Of a DNA stretch of 64,000 nucleotides, positions 1-11,112 are shown in pieces. Each line of letters begins with the position of its first letter. Positions within the stretch are counted from its first letter, which is position 1. The DNA is from Lates calcarifer (lineage: Eukaryota > Chordata > Actinopteri > Centropomidae). The notes under the pieces were generated by a model that was given only the letters and a program-made list of their open reading frames with translations, was not told the DNA's origin and did not search any database. The stretch covers positions 628,030 through 692,029 of the forward strand of contig NC_066838.1 of NCBI RefSeq assembly GCF_001640805.2. Reading direction: 5' to 3'. A program made the translations under genes and the position numbers.

Positions 1-44
1 CAGGGTGAACATCAAGTTGACCTTTGGGCATAGTCACATAAGCA

Positions 45-278
45 TTAGGAGACAAGAAAGTCAGACAAATCAAGACCATATTTCTTGACTGAGTGCTTGT
101 AACAACACAAGCAGGAAAGAGGGAGTATTTGTGTTGTGTTGTTAGAGTCAGAGTTCAAACTAGGGCTGCCCAGTATCTCAGGGACTGGCATAACTTTACC
201 ACCAGCTAAGTCATTACTGAATGAAATCAACACCTTTAATGGGCAAGGCAGGTAGAACAGCAACTTAAAAGAATCCAC
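45..278 (-). pseudogene. Gypsy pol fragment (protease/RT linker region)
   Basis: A 77-residue open stretch contains SNDLAGGKVMPVP. This resembles the G-N-D-L-A-G-G-K-V segment that lies just after the retropepsin domain and before reverse transcriptase in many fish gypsy elements. The catalytic DSG of the protease is not in this piece. It lies in the same orientation as the gag pieces at 963-1802 and in the expected order, which supports a single dead element. Confidence 0.65.
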
Positions 279-390
279 TGACTAAGGGCGACTGAACGTA
301 GAAATTGTGGCAAAGGCATAGGCACAAACCACATTCCAACACCTTGAATGATTGCACTTGAGAGACATGATAATTTGGATGAGATAAAAT

Positions 391-658
391 GGACTGTACT
401 TATATAGCGCTTTTCTAGTCTTTTCGACCACTCAAAGCGCTTCACACGATTCACCCCATTCACACACATTCATACAGCACATATTCTATATATTTAATGT
501 GCTTTCTAAACACATTCACACACATCGGAGGCAATTTGGGGTTCAGTATCTTGCCCAAGGATACTTCGGCATGCAGACTGGAGGAGCCGGGAATCGAAAC
601 CACCGACCTTCTGATTGGTGGACGACTGCTCTACCTCCTAAGCCACAGCCACCTGTGC
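391..658 (-). mobile_element. tRNA-derived SINE with target-site duplication
   Basis: The reverse complement begins with a tRNA-like head (GGTGGCTGTGGCTTAGGAGG, then a B-box region near 595) and ends with the tail AGCGCTATATAAG-TACAGTCC that recurs at 45380-45692 and 56446-56658. A 12-bp near-perfect direct repeat flanks it (ATGAGATAAAAT at 379-390 and ATGAGATAAGAT at 659-670), which fits a target-site duplication with one mismatch. The insertion sits inside the gypsy relic, so it is younger than that element. Confidence 0.88.
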
Positions 659-962
659 ATGAGATAAGATGCTTTCTCAAATAACAGACTGAGCCCCCAT
701 GTCTCTCAGTATCTTGACTGGCAGCTGATCTTTTGAATCCTCTGTTGGTCAGACATGTGGCTCTGGTTCACTGTCTTCACACTTCGTGCCACTCCAGTGT
801 CTAGGAGTGACACAAGCCCTTTTGTTGTGGTAAGCTAGATCAAAATTGTTGCTTACACCTCAGAGAAAGACAGTTAGCAATCACACAACCCTGCAGAGGT
901 GACAGTGGTCGCTTAGCCTTAAGAAAGAGGCTGGCCAGGATCGGTTCTCACAGGGTATGAGA
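659..962. other. Gypsy interior, no readable frame
   Basis: This stretch lies between the SINE and the second gag piece. It presumably holds the end of gag and the start of pol of the decayed gypsy element, but I see no frame that I recognise. Confidence 0.4.
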
Positions 963-1145
963 CTAAATGAGAACTGAGTACACAATTAGTGTAAACTCAT
1001 CATAAGTTTGACCATTGGACACTTTGTGTGTCCTGAACTTTTGCCTGTATACCCCTTGCACAAGTTCATAAGCAGTAAGTCCTGTGCTTTCCCAATCCCG
1101 TGAAGTAGCAATTTTAGCAACTTTCAAATGCAAAGTAGAAGTCAA
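963..1145 (-). pseudogene. Gypsy gag fragment (capsid region)
   Basis: The 60-residue stretch includes AYELVQGVYRQKFRTHK followed by Q-T-Y-D-E-F. This matches the pattern A-Y-E-L-V-P-E-A-Y-R-Q-K-F-R of the capsid-like domain of fish gypsy gag proteins. It lies downstream (in element orientation) of the larger gag piece at 1362-1802, separated by broken sequence, so gag has been interrupted by indels. Confidence 0.7.
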
Positions 1146-1361
1146 CTTCTGTCTCTAATGTTTTTACTGACATCAAAACCCTGTCTTTGAAAGATTGTCT
1201 GTGACGGTGAGGATTTATCAAATGGATGATGTCTGTCCAAAAGAAATTCTCATGGCTTCTACCTCAAGCTGCTGTAACTCAACCTCTTTTTCAGATTCTA
1301 TTTATAACCTGAAAACCAGCAGTTTGAGTTCATAATCTGCCTTGCACTCCTTTTCTTGTGC

Positions 1362-1802
1362 CTAAACCTGAAGGTGAGCTAGGTGAACTTTCAGTTTAGC
1401 ATCTACAGTGAAACCACGTAACTCTGAAGATAAGGGTTTAAAACAAGGCAAAGTGGCAGGAGGTGCCTTATGTCCGACCACATCACCCAGAGGAGTATAG
1501 TGTGGCCTCTTGTCCTGATTATCTACTACAGAGGAGGCACAAACATCATCAAGAACCCTCAGCTTAGGCTGGGCTGGTCTTACAGGGACTGTAAAGACCT
1601 TTAACTCCACTAGCCTTTCCAATACCTTATTTTTGATTTCCTTTTTAACACCATGCTTTAGTACAGGTATGTTAAAGTGTACTTCAGTACACAGTAAATC
1701 ATCTTTATGGCATGCATCAATCTTTGCAAAACTAGGATTATCAATGAAGTCCTGCAAATCAAAATCCTTATACACAACAGCAAAACTACAGTGATTCATC
1801 AA
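1362..1802 (-). pseudogene. Gypsy gag N-terminal fragment
   Basis: A 146-residue open stretch begins near an ATG at 1802, just downstream of the primer-binding site, as a gag start should. Residues 10-70 contain D-F-I-D-N-P-S-F-A-K, then C-H-K-D-D-L-L, F-N-I-P-V and K-K-E-I-K-N-K-V-L-E-R-L-V. This is the SAP-like N-terminal pattern I associate with teleost gypsy gag proteins. The frame ends early, before the capsid piece at 963-1145. No zinc knuckle is visible. Confidence 0.65.
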
Positions 1803-1843
1803 TTATTGGTTGTTTTTCAGGTTGTTTTTTTTTCTGGAATAAG

Positions 1844-1861
1844 ATCTTGGATGAGTCCCCA
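1844..1861 (-). other. Retrotransposon primer-binding site (tRNA-Pro type)
   Basis: Read on the minus strand these 18 bases are TGGGGACTCATCCAAGAT. They match the well-known tRNA-Pro primer-binding site pattern TGGGGGCTCGTCCGGGAT at 14 of 18 positions, and all differences are G to A. The site sits between the probable LTR and the gag start. Confidence 0.5.
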
Positions 1862-1863
1862 CT

Positions 1864-2106
1864 TGTGTTATGTGTAGGGTACCCCAACTCACCTATAGAC
1901 CTGCAGTCCACAGCTCTCTTTTTAAAAAGGTGTTAAGGGTCCCACACTGTGGTACTTCGTGACAAAGTACAAGTCTGTAAAAACAGACAAAATGTAGCAG
2001 CTGTGAGGATGGGGACTGCTCCTTGTGCTGTCCAAGTTGCGTCTGAGATGTGGGAGGAAGGCCACACCTGAGAACGACAGCTCTGGTCACAGAGATTCGG
2101 CTTACA
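1864..2106 (-). repeat. Probable 5' LTR of the gypsy relic
   Basis: On the minus strand the block begins TGTAAGCC at 2106 and ends in a CA near 1864, next to the primer-binding site, as an LTR should. The length is about 240 bases. The second LTR is not in the window, so the boundary cannot be confirmed by comparison. Confidence 0.45.
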
Positions 2107-2842
2107 TTTTTCCTTTATTTATATATAATATATGAGAGAAATAACAAAGCGTGATTGTCACGTGTCTTACAGGGGAATAATACTCAACCCTTAAAAATAA
2201 AAATAAAATTATCTTATTAAATTCACATAAATGCGGTGACAAAATTTTGGATGCACTGTACTAGCAGCACCTTAAGAAGAAATTCAAGACACCACGGGGG
2301 GAAATGAGAGACCAATGAGAGCCAATGAGCAGGATGGCTAACCACAGCTAGAGACCAGTCGATGACACCTGGAGAGCAAACTGGGGAGGAAGAGAGAAAG
2401 AAAACCAGGAGGAGAGAAAATACACAAATACTGTAACCCTGCCTGGCATGTAACATAGGTACTAAGTGCATACTGGGAACACTCCTCAAAACTTGCCATT
2501 TTGGACATACTCTGTCATTTAGCCATCACATTTTGACCCTTATCAAAGTTGCTCAGATGTTTGTCCATTTTTCCTGCTTCCAACACATCAACTTCAAGAA
2601 CTGACTGTTACCCTGTTCACCTGTAATATCCCACCCTTAACAGATGCCACCATGCTGAGATAATAAATTATTATCATTTATTATCTCTTATTATCACTTA
2701 TTCACTTCACCTGTCAGTAGTTTTGATGTGGTTGGCTGGCATAAATGTACAACTCAACAAAGTGTGTGAAAAGTGAGGGGGTCTGAATACTTTCTGAAGC
2801 CATTGCACATACTGTGACAATTCATTCATGAAGCATTCATTA

Positions 2843-2945
2843 TCTATACTGCTTATCTGTCACAGGAGAGCTGGAGCCAATCCCAACTGACATCGGGGGA
2901 GAGGCAGGGTACACCCTGGATGGGTCACCAGTCTAACGCAGGGCT
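2843..2945. repeat. Interspersed repeat fragment (LINE 3' region type)
   Basis: The sequence around GGAGCCAATCCCAACTGACA and GAGGCAGGGTACACCCTGGA matches a motif that I recognise as very common in fish genomes, usually in the 3' region of non-LTR elements. Just upstream, near 2780-2812, the text GGGGTCTGAATACTTTCTGA also resembles a common teleost DNA-transposon end. Family assignment is uncertain. The flanking sequence from 2107 to 4277 shows no gene. Confidence 0.45.
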
Positions 2946-4277
2946 ATTATTTGATTAAATTGATATAGAATTCTTTATTGTATACAGCAGCATAAGACTC
3001 AAATGGATCTATGGAAAAAGAAAAAAGGCATGTCAACAGGGGTTTCCTTTACTCATGATAAGATATGATGAAGCAACTCCCTTGTATACTCCACTTGTCT
3101 GTGTCCCTCTACAATAGCTTGATTGATAAGTGTTCGAGCATCACATTATCTCATTTTTAATGAGATTCTGTCACTTTGCTATTAGGTTCCTAAGCAACCT
3201 GGAGTGGGATTTCTCTTTGTGTCCCTCCTCTTTTTTCTTCTTTATGTCTTGATCAAATGCTCAGCAAGCTGTTGGTTCAAACACTGTACAACATTGCTGG
3301 CTGTTATGTTGATTTATTGACTCTGACTGTCTTAGACTCTTATATCTATACACTGCTGTCAGTTATCAGCCATTGATTTATCAGTATCAGATCAGTATCA
3401 TTCATCTGTAATGTGATGAAACACAGATTAACTGTATTTGTTACTGTAGAATTGTCAGATACCCGTAAGATAATATGGCTACATAATATGGTTTTGCAAT
3501 GGGGGTGCCATGGCCAGATGTGCAAGGAAAATTCAGACAAAATATGACAAAATGGGGCAATAGATGCCTGTTTCACATAGTGTTTGAGTTCTCTCTGCAG
3601 GTAAGGTAAAGAAATATATATAGAGATGCAGATAAAAGATTGTAGATTATTATAAATTAAATATAATACAATAACATTTACAGTACACTATGGACACCAT
3701 GAATGCAAGCATTACAGCTCTGACACTGTCATTTTACACTTGGACTGTGAGATGCCCTTCCAAACCTGAACTTTACCCAACTTGTTCATTGTACTTCTCA
3801 ATCACTGTGAGAAAGGGAATGTTCTCAAGTTCTAAAATTGCGTCCTATAGTAACATCACCCAATATGCAGTGTTTTGACCTTCAAATGACTGATGTGTCA
3901 GTCAAACTGAACTTTGTGCATTGTATGTTATCTTCACTGGTACTGTTAGCAATACTCCTACACAGTGTAGCCTTTTGAGTTTTTTTAAAGGCAGTGCTAT
4001 TTTTGGTCTAAACATGGTCTAAAACACTGACCTTGATTCACAGTGTGTTTCAGATTCAGAACAAAAGCCCACATTTGTTAACGTTAGTTCTCTTGTGTAC
4101 TGCCTGAAGATGTATTGTGAAAAATAAAAATAAAAAATGTAATGAAACTGTGAAGGGTAGTTTGGTTTCCTGGTCCACAACTTGACTCAGTCTCACTATC
4201 CTCTTTACAGATAAAAAAAAAAAAAGTACTGCATCAACCATAGATAAATTCACACATTATAAAGTATTATTATTACA
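2946..4277. other. No recognisable gene
   Basis: AT-rich sequence with only short spurious reading frames on both strands. I see no splice-bounded exon or repeat that I can name. Confidence 0.5.
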
Positions 4278-4300
4278 GTATATATGTATGTATATATATA

Positions 4301-4337
<37 letters not shown>
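4278..4337. repeat. (TA)n/(TG)n compound microsatellite
   Basis: Alternating TATA blocks flank a central TGTGTGTG run, followed by a short GA run at 4337-4348. Confidence 0.9.
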
Positions 4338-4849
4338 GGAGAGAGAGATTTATATTTACCTGTTAGCATGACAACTAGGTAATTTAACAGGTAGTGTTAT
4401 GCACATTTTGCTTGGCTGTGGCCTAGTGATGAGCCTGTTTCCCCTCCTCCTCTGTTCCATACGTGTGGAAACAGAAGGAGAGGAGACAAACACAAGTAAG
4501 TGACAACAAAACACGACACTCTCACACTGAGCTGACATGAAACGAGTGCACATAAACCAGGTAAATAACATAAATAAAATATTTTGTTTTCTTGACAGAG
4601 TAGTTAATGTGGAAGTTGACGCAATTTTACCACCAGACAGCCACCATAGACTCTAACGACACGCTCGGAGAGAGAGACTTCAGGAGACACGTATTCAGTT
4701 GGATGAAATTGGTGTTCTAGATGACACTAAATCCTACACACTCATTTAAGTCAGTTCACTGAAGGTTTGCTGTCTTCACAGACAGCCATGGGCTGGTTCA
4801 GTACCTGCAAAACTGAAGGTTATTTTGAAAGGAGAACAACACTGAAAAA

Positions 4850-5500
4850 GGTGTCACAGTGGTGTGGTGGTTAGCACTGTCATGTCACAGCAAGAAGGTT
4901 CCCAGTTTGAACCCTGGTTTGCCCAGGACCTGGGTTCTCTTCGGGTACTCTGGCCAGAGTCATTAGATGATCTCCTCACCAAGATAAAGACTACCTTTGG
5001 GTTAAGAGGTAACATCAGACTGAAAATACATGGACCAGGATTTTGGAGGCTCTCTTGGAGGTTCTGGGTAGTGTCCTGGAAAGAGATCTGCCTAGGGACT
5101 CTATAGTTCTACTGGGGGACTTCAAAGTTCAGATGGGAGATGATGGAGGGGTGTGATAGAAATGAATAGTCTGCCTGATCTGAACCTATCTGTGCCAGTC
5201 ATGAATTGTCCATGACAAACACCATATTTGAGCATATGGTTTATCATAAGTGTACCTGCTACCTGTTAACTGATCACTATCTGGTGTTGAGTTCAATCAA
5301 ATGATGGGGAAGGCTGCCCGACAGACTTGGAAAACCCAAACCTGTAAGTGAGGGTGAACTGGGAACATCTGGCAGAGATCCCTGTCCGTGGGGGCTTCAG
5401 GCCCACCTCTGGAAGAATTTCTTCCGCATCCTGAGGAATGTTGGGGACATAAAGTGCCCAGGAGCTGTGGTCTGTCAAGGTGGCAACCTAAGAACCCACT
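4850..5500 (+). mobile_element. RTE-like non-LTR element fragment (endonuclease region)
   Basis: Translating the plus strand with frame changes gives VLGSVLERDLPRDSIVLLGDF near 5060-5125, then SLPDLN and later E-L-G-T-S-G-R. The D-S-I-V-L-L-G-D-F-N motif is the active-site strand of the apurinic-type endonuclease of fish RTE/Rex3-like LINEs. The frame is full of stops. The head at 4853-4960 (GTGGTTAGCACTGTCATGTC, then GGTTCCCAGTTTGAACCCTG) resembles the dispersed tRNA-like head often found fused to such repeats. A second piece of the same family lies at 23030-23950. Confidence 0.6.
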
Positions 5501-7159
5501 GGTAGACATATTATTTTACATTTTCATTGAGTTAGATTTCTACCTAGTATTGAATCATTTTCAGACCCTTTGAATCCCCAGTTTGTTTACATGATGACAC
5601 TTTTATTGATATACTAAATACTGTGTTTTTTTTTCTTGGATTATCACCAAAAATGATGCCATGAGAACCACTTGCATGAAGGGACATAAGTGCACCTTAC
5701 AAAGATGCCCAGTCAAAAGTAAAATGGCGCACTAAGATTACTACAAAAACTCCTTTTCTTGAAACCATGCTAACTTTACTTTGAGGTAAAGCAAATAATT
5801 ACATTGGAAAAAATGGAAACTTGCTTTAAATTAAGCTGCATTTATTCAAACTGAATAAATCAGATCATTAAATACATCTGACTCTAAGCAATGGTGTTAA
5901 TCTAACTTGTTAACTTATTTTGAAAAAAACTTGTTTATCTGTGTGTTATCTTTAAATGAGTACAAAATAATGGAATGAAATGAAGATTAAATTATATTAC
6001 AACATTTAATTAACTGGTCTACTGGCAGATGATGTGACAAATCAGCCATAGCCAATATGGTCTGTAAGACAAGTACTGAAATTTGTAACAACAAATGGTC
6101 TTAGTAAAAAAATTACTGCACAAACTTCTATATAACCAACAAAATACTATCTCCTCACACAGGCTCCACAAGTAACAACCAGAACAGACAAATTCTCTTT
6201 CCTGTAACACAACTTTCTTTATCATCAGTCAAACAATCTGCAGGGGATTACCAAGTCAGCCTGTATTAATCTCAATTAAATCACATTGCATGCAAACTCT
6301 CTCCTCCTATGAAATATCATTACAAATGCATGTCTCTATGGCTAATGGTATAGTAAGACACCCGACTGTAATTATGCACATGGGGATTACTGACCTCTAA
6401 GATAGACCAATGTAAACACATGGCTATAGTTTATACTGATATTATTCTAAGACGATGTCTTTTAAATGACTTTTGTCTTTTTGTTATAATCTTTGTGTTG
6501 TAGGGAAGAGATATTTGACATAGAGAATGATTGCTGGGAAGGAGATGATTTGGTAGTAAAAACACAGTTTGCAGTTTTAGTTTTAGTTAGTTTAAGTTAC
6601 GTACCTGAATTAGTTCCAATACAAAACTTGATTTTATATCACCACATTTGGACATTTTTACTGTACTTAAAGGATACATCTGCTGACAATCTACATCTTT
6701 CTCATTATAAACAAATTCCAGGTGTGAATCAAAATCAACAGTGAATGTCTCCCACTAACTTATTCCTCTGTCGCATAGTTTATGTGCACTGTCCTTAAGT
6801 CAGATGACACAGTGAAGAGAGGATCTCTGAGCACCAGTCACCTGAAACAGCATCTTCTGTTCCGACAAACCAAATGCAGTAAGACACCATTTTTTCTGCT
6901 CACCTCCTGAAGGACAAGGTTGCATTTGTTTCCGCTGTTTTTGCAATAAATGATTAATCCACTCCTTAGGCTTTTCATGTACACTTACATAAATACACAC
7001 ACATACTGGGGTTTGACTGATTATAGTATTTAAGGCAATGCCGATATTTTCATTGACGCCAATAATGGGTCCTTTACATATCATTTAAACTGAACTACTT
7101 CTACACCAAAAGCTTCTCAAATGGAAAATGGGAAAACAACGCAGACTGCATTTAGTGTA
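5501..7159. other. No recognisable gene
   Basis: AT-rich intergenic sequence. A weak exon-like block at 6504-6549 was considered and rejected. Nothing else is supported. Confidence 0.5.
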
Positions 7160-7600
7160 TGAAGCATGGCTATTGAATAATGAGACTGTGCTTATGAGGA
7201 TAAAACCACATGGTTCACAGTCACACTGAGTGTTAAAGGCTCGGTATTCACGCACAACTGCTGTAAGTTTCCAATTAGTGAAGTGAAGTCTTTAGTTCAC
7301 TGCTAGCTACTGATTGAAGTGCATGTGTTTTTGCTAAGGCATCAGAAAATGATTAGCTTAAAAGTTGAGCAATGCATTAATTTGAAATCTTTGGTGAAAT
7401 TGAACAAAACAGCAGCCCAGTCTTTTTGTACGTTGTAAGGGGAACACTGCATGTCACATGCATGTGTGTTTGAATGGCACAAAAGATTTTGTGAAGGCAG
7501 AGAGGATGACAGAGGTTCTGAGACAACTGTCTGAAGAAGACCTACCAAAGACCTACTGCACATATGCACACATATTACCATGGTTACCAAATGATCTTGT
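7160..7600 (+). mobile_element. Mariner-like transposon relic, 5' half
   Basis: This block is the inverted counterpart of 10840-11112; the two share long near-identical runs such as TGTCACATGCATGTGTGTTT and GAATGGCACAAAAGATTT. Translation across the shared part gives L-N-G-T-K-D-F-V-K-A-E-R, a decayed form of the V-F-E-W-H-K-R-F-x-E-G-R-E motif in the N-terminal DNA-binding half of mariner transposase. About 70 bases near 7267-7336 interrupt the similarity. Confidence 0.65.
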
Positions 7601-8329
7601 AAAATTCTATACATCACTTATTGATTGAGGTCTGTTCCTTAACACATAACAATCAGCAGATGGATTTAATAGTTATTTATCTTTTAAATTCATGCTAAAA
7701 TTACACTTTTGTCATATCTGTTATATCTAACAAAATCCTGTGGTTGTTCTGTTTTGCTTTGATGCAACAAACGAACCATGCTGAATTCACATAAAGGGGC
7801 ACTGAGACTACCCGTTCCAGTTGTGGTCCTGTTTGGTCTGCACCTGAACCCAAATGAACCAAACCAAATGGGCAAACACAGCGCAGTTTGCTTGTTTGGC
7901 AAACCTGTTTGGTTCTGTCAGTTAGATTAAGTATGAAAGGGACTACCATTCATGCAGAAATGTCTCAAAACTGTCCCAAACATAGATAATGGCTTATATG
8001 AAAAACAAATGGTCTTAACATGAATAATGAATGAATTGAAATTAAAGATTGTTACTTATCAACAATCCTATAAACAGACAAAGAAGCAGAAATGTACTTT
8101 GAAAGCATTCCAGCATTGGCCATATATCGGCCAATAAAATATCGCTCTAACCCTCACACACACCCACACACACTCACACACAATACTCAATGATGTGTGT
8201 AGCCCCAGGTTTCATAAATGCTCCCCCTTCCTCTGTTTGAGCAGCCTTGTTTGCATTTACATTCCCCAGTATCCTGGAGACACCTGCATCTCACACAGAA
8301 CACCAGCATACTACTCCCACATGCTGTTA

Positions 8330-8331
<2 letters not shown>
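7601..8331. other. No recognisable gene
   Basis: Only short overlapping frames on both strands. A repetitive-looking stretch at 7740-7945 may be a repeat but I cannot name it. Confidence 0.4.

Positions 8332-8377
<46 letters not shown>
8332..8377. repeat. (AC)n microsatellite
   Basis: A pure run of about 23 AC units. Confidence 0.97.
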
Positions 8378-8378
<1 letters not shown>

Positions 8379-8600
8379 GATGTTATCTTATGTGTCATGA
8401 TTTACAGCACAGTTACACAGATAGTAATCTTGTATTGTTTGTCTTTAGTTCAATGGCCATGAAATAATGAACGTCTTCATTGTTTGTCCATTTCCTTGCT
8501 CTCATTCAGAGATATGCTCCTGTATGTCTAGAACACACAATCGTGTCATTACACAGAGCTTGGTAGGCAAACTGTGACCTCTCCTCAGGCTTTTCCATGC

Positions 8601-8616
8601 ATCATCATCATCATCA

Positions 8617-8650
<34 letters not shown>
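8601..8650. repeat. (ATC)n followed by (AC)n microsatellite
   Basis: Six ATC units run directly into about 17 CA units. Confidence 0.95.
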
Positions 8651-8653
<3 letters not shown>

Positions 8654-9554
8654 CCTCCACCCCTCCACCCACTGACTCCTTGGTGACACCTCACACCTCC
8701 ACCAATGAAAAAGACCTGTTATGTGTGAGCTGAGTGCACAAGTAACAACAACACCGCCAACCTGAGCTCTACACTGTTTCTGGTGTGAAGGTAACCATAG
8801 CAGCCGTTAAGAAAAGCTGCCATCACCACCATAAATAAACTGTCTTGATCACTTTATACATTTTCACCTCGTTGAATAGAAAGACAAAGTGAATCATAAG
8901 GCGGTAGTGATGCTGTTAGGCAGGGGAAATCTGTAAATGTTTTTATAAAAGAGTGTGTAACTTTCTCATTGACGTCATTTGTTCAAAGCTAATGACAGTA
9001 TGAAGGAAGAGTCTTTAGTGTTGTCAAGAGTTGATTGTGTGGAGGCAGCAAACATGCACATGGCAATATAGTTCAGCTAAGTGGTGCAGAGCTGAAAAGC
9101 AAGCCTCTGTGTGTTTGAATCAAGGGTAACTCAAAGTAACTGTGCTTCAAACCAAGATGGCCTTGAATGGAAATGAATGGATATATTTGCTACAAAACAA
9201 AGATTCATGCAGTTCTCTTAATTGACATGCAGCTCAACTCACATTCAAAATGGACTAATGCCACCAAAACACTTCTTACACATCTCAGCATCAGTTCTTG
9301 GTGGAACACTAGTGTTCCATTCAAAACTTTGTAAAAACAAAGAAGAAAGGTATTTCATAGATTTGTATGTCCCATCTAGGAGTTTGTGCCTTTTATTGAT
9401 TTATTTATTAGATGTAGATGTGGCAGACTGTAGCATATGTCAGTCTAATTTGCAGTAATTTTGTTTGTGTCAGGTTTAGAAATTATTCTGAACAGTTTTT
9501 ACAGTAATATGTAAATGTGCTAATTGGAGTGTAAATACACACAAGTCTGATGGT
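8651..9554. other. No recognisable gene
   Basis: Unremarkable sequence. The longest open frame is 78 residues (9222-9458) and shows no family motif. Confidence 0.5.
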
Positions 9555-9940
9555 GAATTTGATCCATCCATCTTTTGCAACCTATCTGGTGTTGGGTCGA
9601 GGTTACAGCAGATAAGACAAGGTAGTCCAAATGTTCCTCTCCCCAGCAACGCTTTGCAGTTCCTCTTGAGGGACCCTGAGGTGTTCCCAGGCCTGATGTG
9701 ACATGTAATCTTTCCAGTGTGCTCTGAGTCTCTCCTCCAACAACCAGGGTTTTCCATCCTCAACCGCCACAACCTTTCTTGCCCTCCGATTCCCATCAGC
9801 TGCGTCAGGAGGGTCACCCATGCCTGAAAGGCCTTCTTCCTCTACTTGACAGCCTGTCTTAAAGGATTATCAGGCTGCTGCCTCAACAGGCACCTACAAC
9901 CTTCTGACCAAAACTCCAAACAGCTGCCTGCAGTCACATG
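9555..9940 (-). mobile_element. RTE-like LINE 3' fragment
   Basis: Reading the minus strand gives W-K-D-Y-M-S-H-Q-A-W-E-H-L-R-V-P-Q-E-E-L-Q-S-V-A-G-E-R, ending in a GATGGATGGAT tail at about 9565. That combination (Y-x-S-x-x-A-W-E-x-L-x-V-P-Q-E-E-L and a GGAT-type tail) is typical of the last part of abundant teleost non-LTR elements of RTE type. The homology may continue to about 10150. The frame is disrupted, so the copy is dead. Confidence 0.55.
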
Positions 9941-10384
9941 AAGATAATCCTCTCATTCTCTGAAGAGAGAGCTCCCCACACCTGCCCACTGCCTCATACC
10001 CTGGACAACTTCAGAAATGGAGGGAGGCCAGCCCCTCTCCAGGAATTAGGTTCCAGAACCAGATCTGTGTGTGGAGATTTTCCCTCCTATCCCCATCTCA
10101 TGCCAACAAAAATACTACTGCCCTGTTCCAATCTCAGTCCCCTTAAAACACCAGTAGTATCAGTTCAGATTAAGGGTTTTCTATATGTAGTCAGCAAAGT
10201 ATTGATCCCTTTTACAACATACAAATGAGCAACAAACTAAAAGAAAAACCTGAATAAATGAGTGGAGAAACTTAATGAATGCAGATGCTTCCACACAGCT
10301 GCACTGTATGATACAATCAAGCAATTAACATTCTTTTTTTCTTGTAGCATGTATAAAAATGACTATTAAATAACAAGACTAATG

Positions 10385-11112
10385 TTGTAATACAATTTTA
10401 TTGAACATAAACATGTTTCAGCGTCTTTCTCCTTTAACATACTCCCTTTCTGCATCAACACACCGCTGCATTCAGGTCTTCCACTGATCAAAGCAGTGCA
10501 GTAGGTCTTTGGACAGTTGTCTCAGAACCTCTGTCATTCTTTTCTTAACTTCTGCCAGACTAAACGTGTTCTTTTGAGCACAGATTTGATCTTAGGAAAA
10601 AGTCACATGGTGCTGGATCAGGTGAGTAGGGAGGCTGAGCAAGCACTGCGACAACTTTGACATACACTTTTATCATGTTCAAATTTTCATGCAAAATTTT
10701 CCAAACTGTCTCTTTATCAATGGAGACCATTCCTGCTATCATTCTTATACTGAGTTGTCGATCATTTCAAACGATTTGTTCAATTTGTTGAATGTTTTCA
10801 GAAGTTTTTGATGTTCATGGGTGCCCAGAATGTTCATTGTCTTGGACATCCTCTCTGCCTTCACTAAATCTTTTGTGCCATTCAAACACACATGCATGTG
10901 ACATGCAATGTTCCCCATACAGTGTACAAAAAGATTCAGCTGCTGTTTTGTTCAGTTCAAGTTAATGTGTCACTCAACGTTTAAGCTAATCATTTTCCGA
11001 TGCCTTAGAGCAGTTGTGTGTGAATATCCAACCTTTAATATAACACTCGGTGTGATCTATGTGGTTTTATCCTCATAAGCACAGTCTCGTTATTTTATAG
11101 CCATACCTTGTA
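10385..11112 (-). mobile_element. Internally deleted mariner transposon relic
   Basis: On the minus strand the 5' part (11112-10840) matches the relic at 7160-7600 and gives F-E-W-H-K-R-F-like sequence. The 60-residue frame 10742-10560 runs from the V-x-K-I-L-H-E-N-L-N-M end of the DNA-binding half directly into PPYSPDPAPCDFFL, the well-known motif around the third catalytic aspartate. Most of the catalytic domain between them is gone. The C-terminal M-Q-R-C-V-D-A-E-R-E-Y-V is readable at about 10435-10475. It cannot encode an active transposase. Confidence 0.8.

Larger units (their letters stand above)
1..2106 (-). mobile_element. Decayed Ty3/gypsy LTR retrotransposon, cut by window edge
   Basis: Reading the minus strand from 2106 downward there is a probable LTR, a primer-binding site, two gag pieces and a pol piece, the order expected for a Ty3/gypsy element. 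The frames are broken by stops and frameshifts and no full gag or pol frame survives, so the copy is dead. A SINE has been inserted at 391-658, between the gag and pol pieces. The rest of pol and the 3' LTR would lie left of the window. The family call rests on gag and protease-region motifs described in the separate entries and was not confirmed by search. Confidence 0.75.

Noticed and set aside
1893..2090. 65-residue open frame on the minus strand
   Set aside because: Lies inside the probable LTR, which is not expected to encode protein.
6504..6549. Short block E-E-I-F-D-I-E-N-D-C-W-E-G-D-D-L after a TAG acceptor
   Set aside because: The donor (GTAGTA) is poor and there is no partner exon, so chance is likely.
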